Source: Eudorina sp. 2006-703-Eu-15
Taxonomy: Eukaryota > Chlorophyta > Chlorophyceae > Chlamydomonadales > Volvocaceae
Direction: 5' to 3'
NCBI GenBank assembly: GCA_003117195.1
Contig: BDSI01000005.1
Location: 356,857 to 420,856 of the forward strand
DNA: 64,000 nt
Part shown: one piece after another, positions 1 through 11,000 of the stretch
Layout of the letters: each line of letters begins with the position of its first letter
How positions within the stretch are numbered: the stretch's first letter is position 1
Notes under the pieces: generated by a model
The model's input: only the letters and a program-made list of their open reading frames with translations
Told to the model about the DNA's origin: nothing
Databases searched by the model: none
Position numbers and translations under genes: made by a program

Positions 1-2520
1 TGCTGTATGTATTTGGAGCGCGCTCTATCACTAGAGCAGCAGTGACAACTAGATCTCTCTTTCGAAATTGTATAATCTGTAGGCGAGCACCTACAGTGCT
101 GTATGTAGTCAAGTCATTGCCGTCTATCTAGGTTGCGCACAGCACTCTGATCAGCACCAACGGCAGGCAGAGATAGCTGGTATATATGGGACACGCACGC
201 GCCGTAAGCCGCGTGCAAGGCATGCTGTGATGACCGGTTGGGTGCGCGCGTAGCGTGGTGCCGATTCCCCCTTTTATTTTGTGCTGCAAGCAAGGCAGCA
301 GGGATGACTCCATCCATGGGGGTCTGACACAGGACTGCTGCGTGCGGGTCTCTCTTCATATGTAGCAGTAGCTAGGCCGATATCTGTCTACACGCGCGCA
401 TCGAGTGAGAGTGACGGCAAATAATATCCCAGGGGATCAGCCCAGGGCGACTGATTGAGGGCAGCAGCTGGTGGGAACGGGGACGTCAGGTGGTTGCGGG
501 TTTCGGCCGACGATGTAATAATTGGTGTTCATGGGCGGGGGCGAGTCATAACTGAAAAGAGCTCAATCCTTCGGGCAATGGCTGCAGGGCAGTGCTGCAG
601 GTTTGGTCACAAATCCATTTGGACCGTGTAGACCGTGTTTACTAGCATGTTCACCGGCTGCGGGCGGGGATAGATAGATAGGACTGATGCATGGTTCCCT
701 ACCTGCGTGCGTCCTTGCTTTGGTTGTTCAAATTAACTGCATTAATGAGTAGGCGGAATCCATGCTAAACTGCACATGGCGTGCGTATACGTTACTAACA
801 TAATCCTACCTACCATAAGAGGAATGAGTTGAAGAGATAGAATCCAGCGCTGTACTTGACGACCTAAACCCCGACTACCCCGACCCAGCGCCCTACTTGA
901 CGACCTTAGGATTATATCTGCGGGCTGACCGACGCTCATCACTATCTACGTACTGCGGCTACTTTATTCATTCCGGCCAATACAAAAACTGCGTGCGCAT
1001 GCGGAAGTACGTGTGTGCCTCAACGTTCCATGCATGTGGCGCGTGCAAGGTTGGTGTGCCCAGCGTGGAGTTGTTTTACTGGATGCACTGCTGCTGGCGC
1101 CGAGCGAGGACGGCGGATGGACCAGCATGATTGGCGGCATCGATGGTGTCCTCGGTGTGGCTGGTAGGGGGCGCTGTGGACGTGTAGGCGTTCATGAATG
1201 GTTACGTGCAGCAGGAAATTTATTAGACGTGTACCGGTGTATACATGTCCGGGAGTTCCGGAGGTAGGTGGCCATACACACACACACACGACCTGGGTCG
1301 GGCGGCTTCTTTTTATTTCTAAACACACGTCCGAGTTCCATGTGGCCGCGATGAGGGCGGGGATCGAGGTCAGAGCACCCGGCGCGCACGGGGTGTAGCA
1401 TCGACCCACGCACGCATGCGTGTGGCACCCACACGCACGCAAGGACGGAAGCGCATATGTACACTGCATCAACGAACTGCGTACATCTCGCGTTCATATG
1501 TGCCCGATCACATATATACCTGCGCTTTTGTTTGTGTTGTGCGTGCCTTGCGTTTCAACATAAAGCAAGCATAACATAATAATAATATTATTATTACGCC
1601 GGGCATCACCCTGGCGTGTGTAAAGGGGACAGAGACGATGAGGTCACCGGCCCTGAGTCAAAGTAGTCAAAGAGTTCCCTGCTAGCCCACCCCGGTGCGT
1701 TCGTTGGCGGTGTGTGGGGGTACGGGAATTCGCTCCAGTACCCGTCTGCACTTTACGATGTCGTTTAGGCTGCGGACCGCGTGGTCGTGTAGGCGGGCGC
1801 AGCATTGTGTCGCTTTGTCAGGTACAATACGTACCAAGTTCAATCAGTAAGGGTTTGAGGTCTGAGCGAATGGTTCCACCGACCCCAAGGGTAATGGCTT
1901 CTGTTGCAGTATAGCGAACCTGCCACCCACTGGCGTGGAGGTGTTCTATCTGCGAGGAGTTCGTTCGTGCTGCTCTCCTTTCTGCGCGTTTTTCTCCTCG
2001 TGTCTGAGGTCAACGGTGTACCCTACTTCCAGGATAAGACGGTGTGCTTTGCGCGATTTCGTGGCCCAGTGTAGCGGTCGGTGCGTTCAGTGGCTGCTAG
2101 TGATGGCGTGGGGATGATGAGTAGATCGAGTCGCATTTTTTTCCGGTCTTCCGCTGGTGTGTTCGGCAGCATGCAGCCGCCAGCAGGCAGGCAGCCAGGT
2201 TCCTGCGGAGTATTCGGGACCGGCTAGGCCGGCTGGCTGCGTCTGCACAGGCATCCATGACATACAGTGTATGTAACATCAACCGTGTTTGCCTTCATGT
2301 ATAACGTCAGCAGCAATAATATTGACGGCCGTGTTGTGGCGCTGGATGTACATGGAGTGCGTGTAGACTGTTTTCGCGGCAGCAGCCCCCGAGGATGAGG
2401 ACTATGTGACCTCCGGAGTCGGGTACGTAGCCCACATAGCGGGCACGGGGCCGCGACGGCGTCGGTGGGTGTCTGGGCGGGTTTGGCAGGGTCGTCTATT
2501 TACTTTCTTTCCAGCTGGGG
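1..2520. other. no gene recognised; low-complexity patches
   Basis: I see no coding region with recognisable domains or consistent splice structure. Visible patches are a 13-base direct repeat (tacttgacgacct) near 851 and 892, a short CA run near 1275, and an AT-only palindrome of aat/att triplets near 1577-1597. Open frames here are short and look random. Confidence 0.5.
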
Positions 2521-4430
2521 TTATGCATGCCATATCGTGCGGCAAGGCCAGCGTGCCAGAGTTGTCCATCCCCATCTGTAATCAAATACACGCTTAAAAA
2601 GGTGATATCCTCCTCCCCTCGTCAGGGTCAGGTTGCTGGTACGCGGATAGAGTTTAGTCGCAGCTTTTTTCCAGAGTTCGGTGTAGAGGCCGGATGGTGT
2701 CAGGCAGCTATGGGTAGCTTTTGGTAGAAGTGCCGTGACTCCCCGGTTAAGGTCAGTCCCGTACAGGTTGGTGGCCGCGTGCTGGAACCAGAAGATATGT
2801 TCGAACGGGTTGTATGTTATCACTTGTTTCCTTGACAGTGGGTTCAATGTCTCCGCGAGCGACAGCTGTTGCCCCGCCATCCGCGATGTCATTACCGTGG
2901 GAGGCGTCAGCATGTGCTTTGACTTTTCTCAGCACGGGTTTTAGGCCCTTAGAGGCCCTGTGCCACAGGATATCGTCTATGTTGTAGAGCAGGGTTTTGT
3001 GTTTGCTGACATGGAGTTTGGCCTTGTCCGTGATAGATGGCGCGGTGCGTGGGTGAGTGGTACGTAGGGATGCGTTCGTTGGAGTCTGTAAAGAGGGTGA
3101 GTAGGTCGGTGATTGCCATGGCGTGCCTGAGAGCTTGGTGGATTGCCGCAAGCTCTGCTCTGGTGATGGTGTTCGTGGGGCCTTCTCGCTCCGTTGGGGT
3201 CGATGTACAATACTTTGTTCGCAGTGGCGTCATATATAGCGGCGCCCAGTCGGTTTAGGTTGCGTTCTTTGTCTTTAATCATGCATCTGTATAGAGACAG
3301 TTCTTGGAGTCAAATCTGAGCCGGCGGGTCTCTAGTGGTTGGGCGTCATGTATTGGGTACATGTTTTCGGAGGTGTTCGTGTGCTCCTCACAGTGCAGGG
3401 ATTTTAATGCCGGGCATGGGTGCCGGCCTCGGAATTCGTGGACGGAGTTGTCGTCGGGTCCAGCGTGTGTAGTAGTCTCACTGGTCTGGGTGCCATGCAT
3501 GCATGTTGCGTGTGGCCCGTGGCGTTTGGATGGTTAGATCCGGTATACTGCTAGCGATTCTTTGAAGCACGTACTCAGTAGTGAGAAGATCGAGGCCGCG
3601 TTGGTTTCCGATGGCGATGATGTCTAGCCCGGTGTTTGGGGTTCACGCTTCGTCTGTTGTTCCTCGCCCGTGTATGTGCTTGCTGTACGGGCAGCTTTGG
3701 CTGAACGGTACTATTAGGGTTGTTAGGGTTGGCGAGGGGCTGTCGTAGTCCTCTTGTGTGGAGAGCAGGGCCCAGGCGACAGCGTGGTTGGCCGCTTCGG
3801 GCGTCGGGTCGGGATGTGCAAGTGAGATTCCTGTGAATACGTCGTTGTACGCATTGAGGTTGGCCCCAAAAAGTTGGTCTTCCTTATATGCGCTGTAGTA
3901 GACTTCAGTACAGTCTTGAACATTCAGTGGGGAAGCAAATCTTTCACGTCCGGCTCCTGTCATGGTGTGGAGTATATCTGCGCACGCCGTCCGGAGTTTC
4001 ACACATCTCGAGGATATTATGCCGGAGAGGCCGGGGCGTGGGATTCAAATAGTTTACATCGTAGATGCGTGTACTGCCTCCAGCGGCGGCCGCGGCAGTG
4101 GACTGTCGTTGTAGACCGACTGGGCAAGTGATATACCGTACGCCGCAATGCCGCAACAAAAGGTCCTCGGCGGCGGCGGCCGCACAGCTGTGCATACCGT
4201 ATTCGCTAGGTTGTACAGCAAGGTACGGCCTTGCCGCACGGCAGGGAGGGACTCGCGGAACTTGGCACCGTTGTGTTTTGCGATGTGCGGAGTGTATGTG
4301 GGCGTGGACGAAGTTGTGTACAACGTTTGTACAGGATGCGGTTCGCAGGGGCAGGGCCCTGGCTGGCTTGGTGCCGTCGGCCCAAAGAAGGGTCGTGGCG
4401 TCGCCCGGGTCATCACCTGCTCCATGGAGA
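2521..4430 (-). mobile_element. decayed non-LTR retrotransposon (LINE) with RNase H domain
   Basis: Read on the minus strand, several overlapping frames add up to one degraded polyprotein end. Near 3290 there is an RNase H start (LYTDA), then LGAAIYDATANKVLYIDP, then TRAELAAIHQALRHA with LTLFTDS near 3070-3170, then KVKAHADASHGNDIAD near 2880-2940. These match the order of RNase H catalytic blocks and the HxxxxGNDxAD C-terminal motif of algal and plant LINE polyproteins. Downstream, frame-shifted blocks continue to about 2521 (FWFQHAATNLYGTDL, then LYTELWKKA). Upstream, 3643-4425 holds further polyprotein-like blocks. Frameshifts near 3240-3280 and stops mean it cannot be functional. No reverse transcriptase core was found, so the copy is truncated as well as decayed. 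The family name is not assigned. Confidence 0.65.
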
Positions 4431-4617
4431 CCGCGGAGCTTTACTTTGACCGTTTGCGCGCATACAATTTTTGTCAGCTAAACCAAGGATACCTTGCAAT
4501 AGAGGACAATTGATATGACAAACATTGCGAATTAGTTTAGCGGATAATGAACGTTTTGCCGTTACCTCACACACGGCGGACACACGGCGGACACACGGAC
4601 AGGGCCAATCCTAGGGG

Positions 4618-4661
4618 GCGGGCGGGGCCCCCCCAACGCGCTTCGCGCTGGGGCCCCGCCC
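4618..4661. repeat. GC-rich inverted repeat (hairpin)
   Basis: The arms GGGCGGGGCCCC and GGGGCCCCGCCC flank a CGCG-rich centre and would form a very stable hairpin. Just before it lies a short tandem array of cacacggcgga units (about 4568-4595). It could be a transposon end or a transcription-stopping hairpin. No partner copy was found in the window. Confidence 0.55.
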
Positions 4662-5649
4662 AAAAACACTACTGTCGCTAACGACCGACTGCTATTGGCA
4701 TGGTCCCGTCTCCTATTGGCGTTTGCTTGCGTGGTTATACATCGAACATGACCATTCCGTCAAGCATCAATAATATTGATGACGTCGGTTTCCATGATGT
4801 GACCAGTTCGATCCGGGTCGGGACCAAATGTCCCGTTGTTACAGCCCGGCTAGCTCTTTCGCCGGGTACTAAGCTATGTTCCCGGTGTTATTAGTGACCT
4901 TGTGCCACTGTTAAAGGGATAGCCTGTGATGTGCGCGTCAAGCTGTGAAGCAGCAGCAGGTCGGGCCCATGGGTCTGGCCATACGCATGGCGCCATCCAG
5001 CAGGTGGGTACGGGGGCAAGGATAGTTAGGATAGTTAGTTAGCGGCGGATATCTACGTGCGTGGATGAACAAAATGCGCATATGCCATCGGAATTGCGAG
5101 TGCTTCTTTGAAATATATAATTGGAAGTTCTCAAAGACCCCGGTTCCCGCCTCTCTATAGTTCGTTATATATCAAGTACATATAAAAATACCTTCGGAGC
5201 TCGCAACGTCGTCTCCCTCTTGATCTTTCGTTCATGTGTCGTTTGTCTATTGGAGTGAAAGAAGGACAGTTGCGATGCAGTGCAGCTGCATGAATGAATG
5301 AATGAACGTTACAGCTGCATGTTGCAATCAAGTGCGGCGATTCTGTGTCCGGGAATGGGCGGGACGGAGCAGGCCTTCCCCCTGAACAGCCAGGGTGTGT
5401 TTTCGAAGGTATCAGCACGGTGACGCCCTTGAACCCATTCTAAGATTATTGAAACTGGTTGTGATGCCAGAAAACATGGTCAGGGCGTCAACCAGACATG
5501 CTTGGTCCGAAGAAATTCGCAAACTTGTTTGTCTGCAGCGATGCCCTGTCTCATACAGTCGGATGGATGCCAAACGTGCATACAGGACTTGGTCGCGGGC
5601 AAGTAAAAATTGGGGGTCAGGGCAAGTGAAAATTTAGGGACAGTCGTAC
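4662..5649. other. no gene recognised
   Basis: No supported exon. A GAATGAATGAATG run followed by ACGTTACAGC near 5291-5315 resembles the tail of the L1-like 3'-end fragments seen elsewhere in this window, but only over a few bases. Confidence 0.4.
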
Positions 5650-6352
5650 ATGCCCCCAGGGGTCAGGTCAGGTCGGTCCCCAGGGGTGAGGTCGGTCCCC
5701 AGGGGTCATCCCCAGGGGTCAGGTCAGGCACCAGGGGTCAGGTCAGGCACCAGGGGCAGTGTTGCTATCTTAAATAAAAAGAATATTTACGGGCAAAAAA
5801 GCCGGAAATTTTCTATTTCCCGGACCCCCAAGAAACCTGCGAAATTTTATTTATTTGACGTTGTGGAGAGCCGGAAATCTGCCCTGCCAACTATTTTCCA
5901 GACTACCAAAAAGGCCTGGAAATCTGCATGCGCAGGGAAAATCCTGCATCGTACACCTGTCTACCGCCAAAACACACTCGAATGCCGTGTCCCCAACTCC
6001 TGGTTACCCTCCCATATGCATCCGCGACGCAAGGAAAGCGCGCTTCAGGCCTCCATGGACGTCGCTGTGGTAACAGTGGCCCTGCTGTCGAAACACGCAG
6101 AAATATTTATATTTCCACCCTGCCTCGGAGGTTTTTATTTCCTGGCACCTAGGAAGCCCCCCAAAATCTGCCCTGCCAAAGGTTTTTTGGCTACTGGCGA
6201 CAGGCCGGAAACCTGCGGAATTCTATTTCCCCGTTTTGGAAGATAGCAACACTGACCAGGGGTCAGGTCAGGCACCAGGGGTTACAGGGGTCAGGTCAGG
6301 GCCCAGGGGTCTGGTCGGGCCCAGGGGTCTGGTCGGGCCCCAGGTGTCAGGT
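5650..6352. repeat. CCAGGGGTCAGGTCAGG minisatellite, split by a MITE
   Basis: Degenerate units built from CCAGGGG and TCAGGTCAGG run from about 5650 to 5756 and resume at 6255 to about 6352. The interruption is exactly the MITE at 5757-6254. The unit is G-rich on the plus strand. Open frames across it are by-products of the repeat. Confidence 0.8.
5757..6254. mobile_element. hAT-type MITE, copy 1 (498 bp)
   Basis: The left end CAGTGTTGCTATCTT and right end AAGATAGCAACACTG are perfect terminal inverted repeats of 15 bases. The element is flanked by a perfect 8-base duplication ACCAGGGG (5749-5756 and 6255-6262). An 8-base duplication together with a CA..TG terminal inverted repeat is typical of hAT-superfamily elements. 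No transposase is encoded: the open frame inside is only a by-product of AT-rich sequence. A second copy with similar internal sequence lies at 43842-44359. Confidence 0.88.
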
Positions 6353-7345
6353 CAGGATCATCACGCAGTTCTAATAAGGAGCGGCAAAGAAGCTTTATTG
6401 TCACTGACATTCTTAATGGCAATTGACTCCGTCTAGCTCCTTCGTGCCTTGTCGTATGTTTACGGGCGCTGTCAATCAGCTGCGTTGAATGATAGCCGTC
6501 TTTATTCCATGTGATGTGTTTGCCATCGCCCGAACACGGGAGGTACGTGTTATGTGGAAATGAATGCCAGTTCATCAGTGCTGTTTCTGTACAGAATCAG
6601 GACTGAATAGGCACCAATACAACGTTTGCGTGGGTTGTGCCATTGCGAGAGATGAGGAAAATGTTCCAGCTAGACCAGGACAGCAGCTTTTGGGGAACGT
6701 CGGAACGCAGCAGCCCCGCACAGACATGGCAAGCGCGAGGCTCCCAATAAGCCGTGCTCCTGTGTTGAATCAGTAAATCATGCACTTCTGAATGCCGCTG
6801 CCGTGCAGATTCTGTCAAGCCTTTGTAGGATTGCCTGTGCTGTCAAGATGTTGGGTTTCGAACCATCGGCCTGATGGATGCGAGATAGATAGCCCGCACA
6901 GTAACATGCATATATATAATATGGTACCAAGCTATGTATTATGGTAAAATTCATGCAACAAATGGATGCGCATTGTCGGTCGCGGCGCATGTTTTAAAGC
7001 AAGGGAGCAGACGTTGCTGGATACCGTATATAGTTTAGTTGAATAGTTCCTCTTGATCCAGCGAGGTCCTTATGCATTCATCCAAGTCAATAGTAACACG
7101 TCCAAGATCTTGTCGATAGAATTAGAATATAGGACATCGGGACTTGGGGCTGGGAGTCAAGAGTTGCGGAACCTGCGGTACAGGAGAATGGGATACGATT
7201 CGCGAAGGCATACTCATTTAGCCGTCCAGGTTATCCCTTGGAATAGCGCAGTTTGGCTATGGCTCAAACTTGCCAGAATGAGAATTTTTGGGACTGAATT
7301 TTTACTTGCCCTGACCTCAATTCTTGTACGCCCGCGACTGGGCAG

Positions 7346-8058
7346 AATCTGCTTAGCTTGCCGTGCACTTTCAAAGACCTTACGCAGCAAAAATAATTTA
7401 ATCACTAAGATGCTCCTCAAAAACAGCAGCGAAGAAGCTTGGGTTTCCTTGTACTGTCAGACGCCGCGTACACGTCACGCACCGTAACGAGGTGTACGGG
7501 CGAGGAGGTAAGACGGAAGAGCATGCCGAGCGGAAACGCAGTGCTTTTGTGATATTTGAAAGATTATGTCCAAGCCCATAAAGTGGCGACTGCACGATGG
7601 GTCGTATACGAACAATGTACAGTTTCGGTTGAGTAAAGTAGTTTGGTTATTTTGACTCTGTGTAGCATTTTGAATAATGTCTGTCATATCTGCTTACTGC
7701 AAATGGAATTCTGGTTGGAAGCTTTGAAACATGTTCTAGGGACAGTCACCCAACATTCCAAGTATTTTCAATGGAAAAGTCTGCTTAGAAGCTTCTTCAC
7801 ATAGGATCACAAATAATATATCATCAGAAGCGTGTGGTATTCCACCTGTTAGTGCTTGACGAGTACTGTACCACACCTGGTCCCTCAGCGTTGGATAATC
7901 ACCGAACGATACTATCCTCGTTAAATCACTTGAAGTTTACGTTGCGTTGAAAATATTATGGAACCGGGTCTGGATATAGATGATGCAACTGATGTCATTC
8001 TAGCGCAGTTACGTGCTATCTTACGTGCTTACACTTGACATATGTAAGAAATCGATTC
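7346..8058. other. upstream region of the kinase gene
   Basis: Relatively AT-rich sequence before the kinase start codon. It probably includes the promoter and 5'UTR. I could not place a convincing TATA box or transcription start. Confidence 0.35.
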
Positions 8059-11000
8059 ATGTATAAGGCAATCTTCTTGGCGCTGGCTTTCGCCTGTTGG
8101 CCACTCGAAGTTAGGCCACAAAGTCTACGCCAGTCGCCAAGCCAAGTTGCCGAGCGTTTGGTCGGCGGCAATATGGTGGAATGCCGCAGCGGCTCAGAAC
8201 TTGCCAAGGCGTTTGCAGATACACGTATTGAGTTTGCCGTTGTACTCAATGACATCACTCTTTCGGCGTCAGACTTCGCGGCACCAGTCAGTCTAGATCG
8301 CAATTTCACAGTGCTTGGAGGCTACACGGACAAACATGAGTGGCCGGTGCTGGACCTGGGCTTCGTTAAAAACATGGTGCGGAACACGAAGGCGCACTGG
8401 TGGAGGGCAGCTGACTTGATACAGCCTGGTAGCTCCTCCGGCAAGGCGGTGTTGTGCCTTTCCTGTACCGCCCGTGTCAACTCGGCGAGCGCCACACAAT
8501 ACGTAACCAGGCCGCCCAAACCCCATGGGCTTTCACAGGTGACTCTTGGCGCTGGGGTGATGTACAACACATCGCGGGTGATCCTCGTCGGTGTACGGAA
8601 GGGCCCGTACTTCCAGGTAAGTTGCCGTACAAAATCTGTAATGTGCTGGCCTAGAAGAGGTCAATGCATGCGGTGTGCATCCGTGCCTCCGTGACCAGGT
8701 GTGCAACCACAGACGCATGACATCCAACAGATTTTTTCGTGTTTATCCGAACATAAGGGAACAGTTCATCCAGTTGATAAGACGACGCACCCTACATGGC
8801 GTGCCGACTGCACGCTGTGGCCCTTGGGGATAAAGGCTTCCGAGAACGGTGTTTGCCTTCGAGGGGGGGGGCCGAACCTATGGGGTGACTGCCACAGGCT
8901 TTGGCTTCCGGCCACGCAATGCATGTCTGTGACCAAAGCCGCAGCTTGTACCGGTACCAGTGTATCCGACCCCAACGGACCGCATCGAGCATTCCAGCTC
9001 ATTGCTTCAATCACGCAGCTGTCACCGGTAATCCGCTGCGTCCACTAGAACATGATTCATCAACTTGCCAACGTCGGGCCCGGTCAGATATGTAACAGTA
9101 TGTACCACACATGTTGCGTAGCAAAGGGGGGCCCGCGACGGCCGCTCCAGGACATCCAGGCCATAAGCTGTCCAGTGAACGTCCCATCACCCGCCGGGGA
9201 CTGCCGTTGTAGCCGTGGGCAGAGGGTCCCCAACCATCCGGTACACCTTTGCGTCTTACAGCAGCTAGCCCTGGACTGTGCGGAGGTGTGGACGCACACC
9301 GACTGCTGTGACCCGCCGTTGTTCCTGCCCGCCCCCCCCCTCCCAACACACACAAACACACGCAGTTGACTGGGGTCGACCTGGTGACGTTCACGCCAAG
9401 GAACACCAGCCAGCCGTACGGTTTGGTGGTGGCCTGGAACTGCGCGTCCATCCAGCGTGAGCACATACTGATTGGCAGCCTATGTTGAAGGACGTGCGTG
9501 CGCGCAATCACCCACGGGCAGAGAGAGCCTTGAGTGGTGGAGATAGGGGATGGCTCGCTTAGAGTGGGGCCAGCCGCTGAAGACCAGCCGCTTGGTGCGT
9601 GTGCCTGGTCTCCTCGACGTTGACACGACAGGGATTGTACGAGAAGGGTGCGTGGCGGCGTGAGTATTGACTGGACGCGGGATGCAAGTACTATTAGGCG
9701 TGCGTTGCGGCAGCAGGCCAGCTGGTTAACTGAGGAAGAGCGGGAGTCCGGTGTCGAGATGTATGAGCGCGGTGCTCCAGCCCATCCGTCGAATCCACAG
9801 TCTTGCTTCCGTGGGATATTTATGCAGCGCTTGGGGAAGGGTCTATTGCCATAGTGCAAGTCTGGTATTTTGTGCCGCACGGTCCTGCAGGAACGTGCCT
9901 GCCTGATTCGCTTTATATGGCGTCTAGCAGCAGTCTCAAGCGCCCAGCAGAGCTGCCGGGGGTGCAACTGGCGGGTCGCATGCAGCAGTGGCAGCCCTGT
10001 CGCAATGACAGCTCGGCGCGGCCACTGGAAAGGTGCTGGCCCAGGATGGGGATCTACAAAGATATTGCGATGTACGGCACCGATCTGGTCGGGTCGGCCA
10101 CACCGGCCTACAACAACTACATCCTTTGGATGTATCAAGTGAACTATCTGGTACGTTGGACGCAAGGCAGGCAGCGCGCTGCGATGTAGGAACGGTCCAG
10201 CCGTCTGGTCCGGTCATTTAATTGGTTCCGGCCTGCGAAATATAACGGTTTAGGCCATACCCAAACATGTTAGGCTCTGTTCATGTGAAAAACTGCGGTC
10301 CTGTTCTGCCAGGCTGTTCCACCTTGAGTGATGAGATGGAAGGGCAGCCCAGGCCGCGTTGGGTCGGGCCTCGGATTTGGATGACTTCCGATGCAAATCG
10401 CCTGCCACGACTGCGCCTGATCGATGCTGCCACCGCCACACCTACGCTACGCATGCCAAACCGACGCATTGCCTATCACGATGCTCCCCTTGGCTCGGCC
10501 CTGCTCGCAGTGCCCTACGGTCATGTCGGATGCGTGTGTTTCGGATCACGGCGTCCTCGGGTGCTACTACGTTATGTTCCCGGACAACGACGTAGCAGCT
10601 AACGCTATTACAGCTGCCACCGGCGGGGCCGTCAACGGCTCGACAGCTGCCACCGCCGGAGAGGATGTATCCCAATCGGACAATGGGAAGGTACGACGGA
10701 GGGAGCGAGGGAGCCCTACCTCGTGGATGAGGTCCATGCATGCGTCTGTCTGGTGGGGAAGATAGCGCCGTGGGCGAGATCCCCTGCGGCCTCGTGTATG
10801 TGTGGGGCTGGCTGCCGCGTGTCCACCCTGGTCAGCACATGGCGCAGATATACTACTTTTTCCTCCATCGTCGTTGCCAGACATTAGCACGCTTGTGATC
10901 CCCAGCAAGCAACACCGGTGCTGACCTCAGCCATGAGCGAGTGAGGGCACCACTCGGTAGCCCGACTGGGATGATGTAGACGACTATGTGACTTATTAGT

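Larger units (their letters stand above)
5598..7345. repeat. divergent inverted repeat pair about 1.7 kb apart
   Basis: The segment near 5598-5640 contains GGTCAGGGCAAGT followed by AAAATT and is preceded by GTCGCGGGC. The reverse complement of about 7300-7345 contains the same blocks in the same order. The arms are about 45 bases and imperfect. They may be the ends of an old non-autonomous element that now encloses the minisatellite and MITE. No target duplication was identified. Confidence 0.4.

Noticed and set aside
5650..6246. A 198-residue open frame across the minisatellite and MITE
   Set aside because: The similar frame in the second MITE copy is broken and shows no conserved protein pattern; it is non-coding transposon sequence.
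9011..10165. A 384-residue minus-strand open frame
   Set aside because: It lies antisense to kinase ectodomain exons that have recognisable motifs and splice donors; no domain is visible in it.
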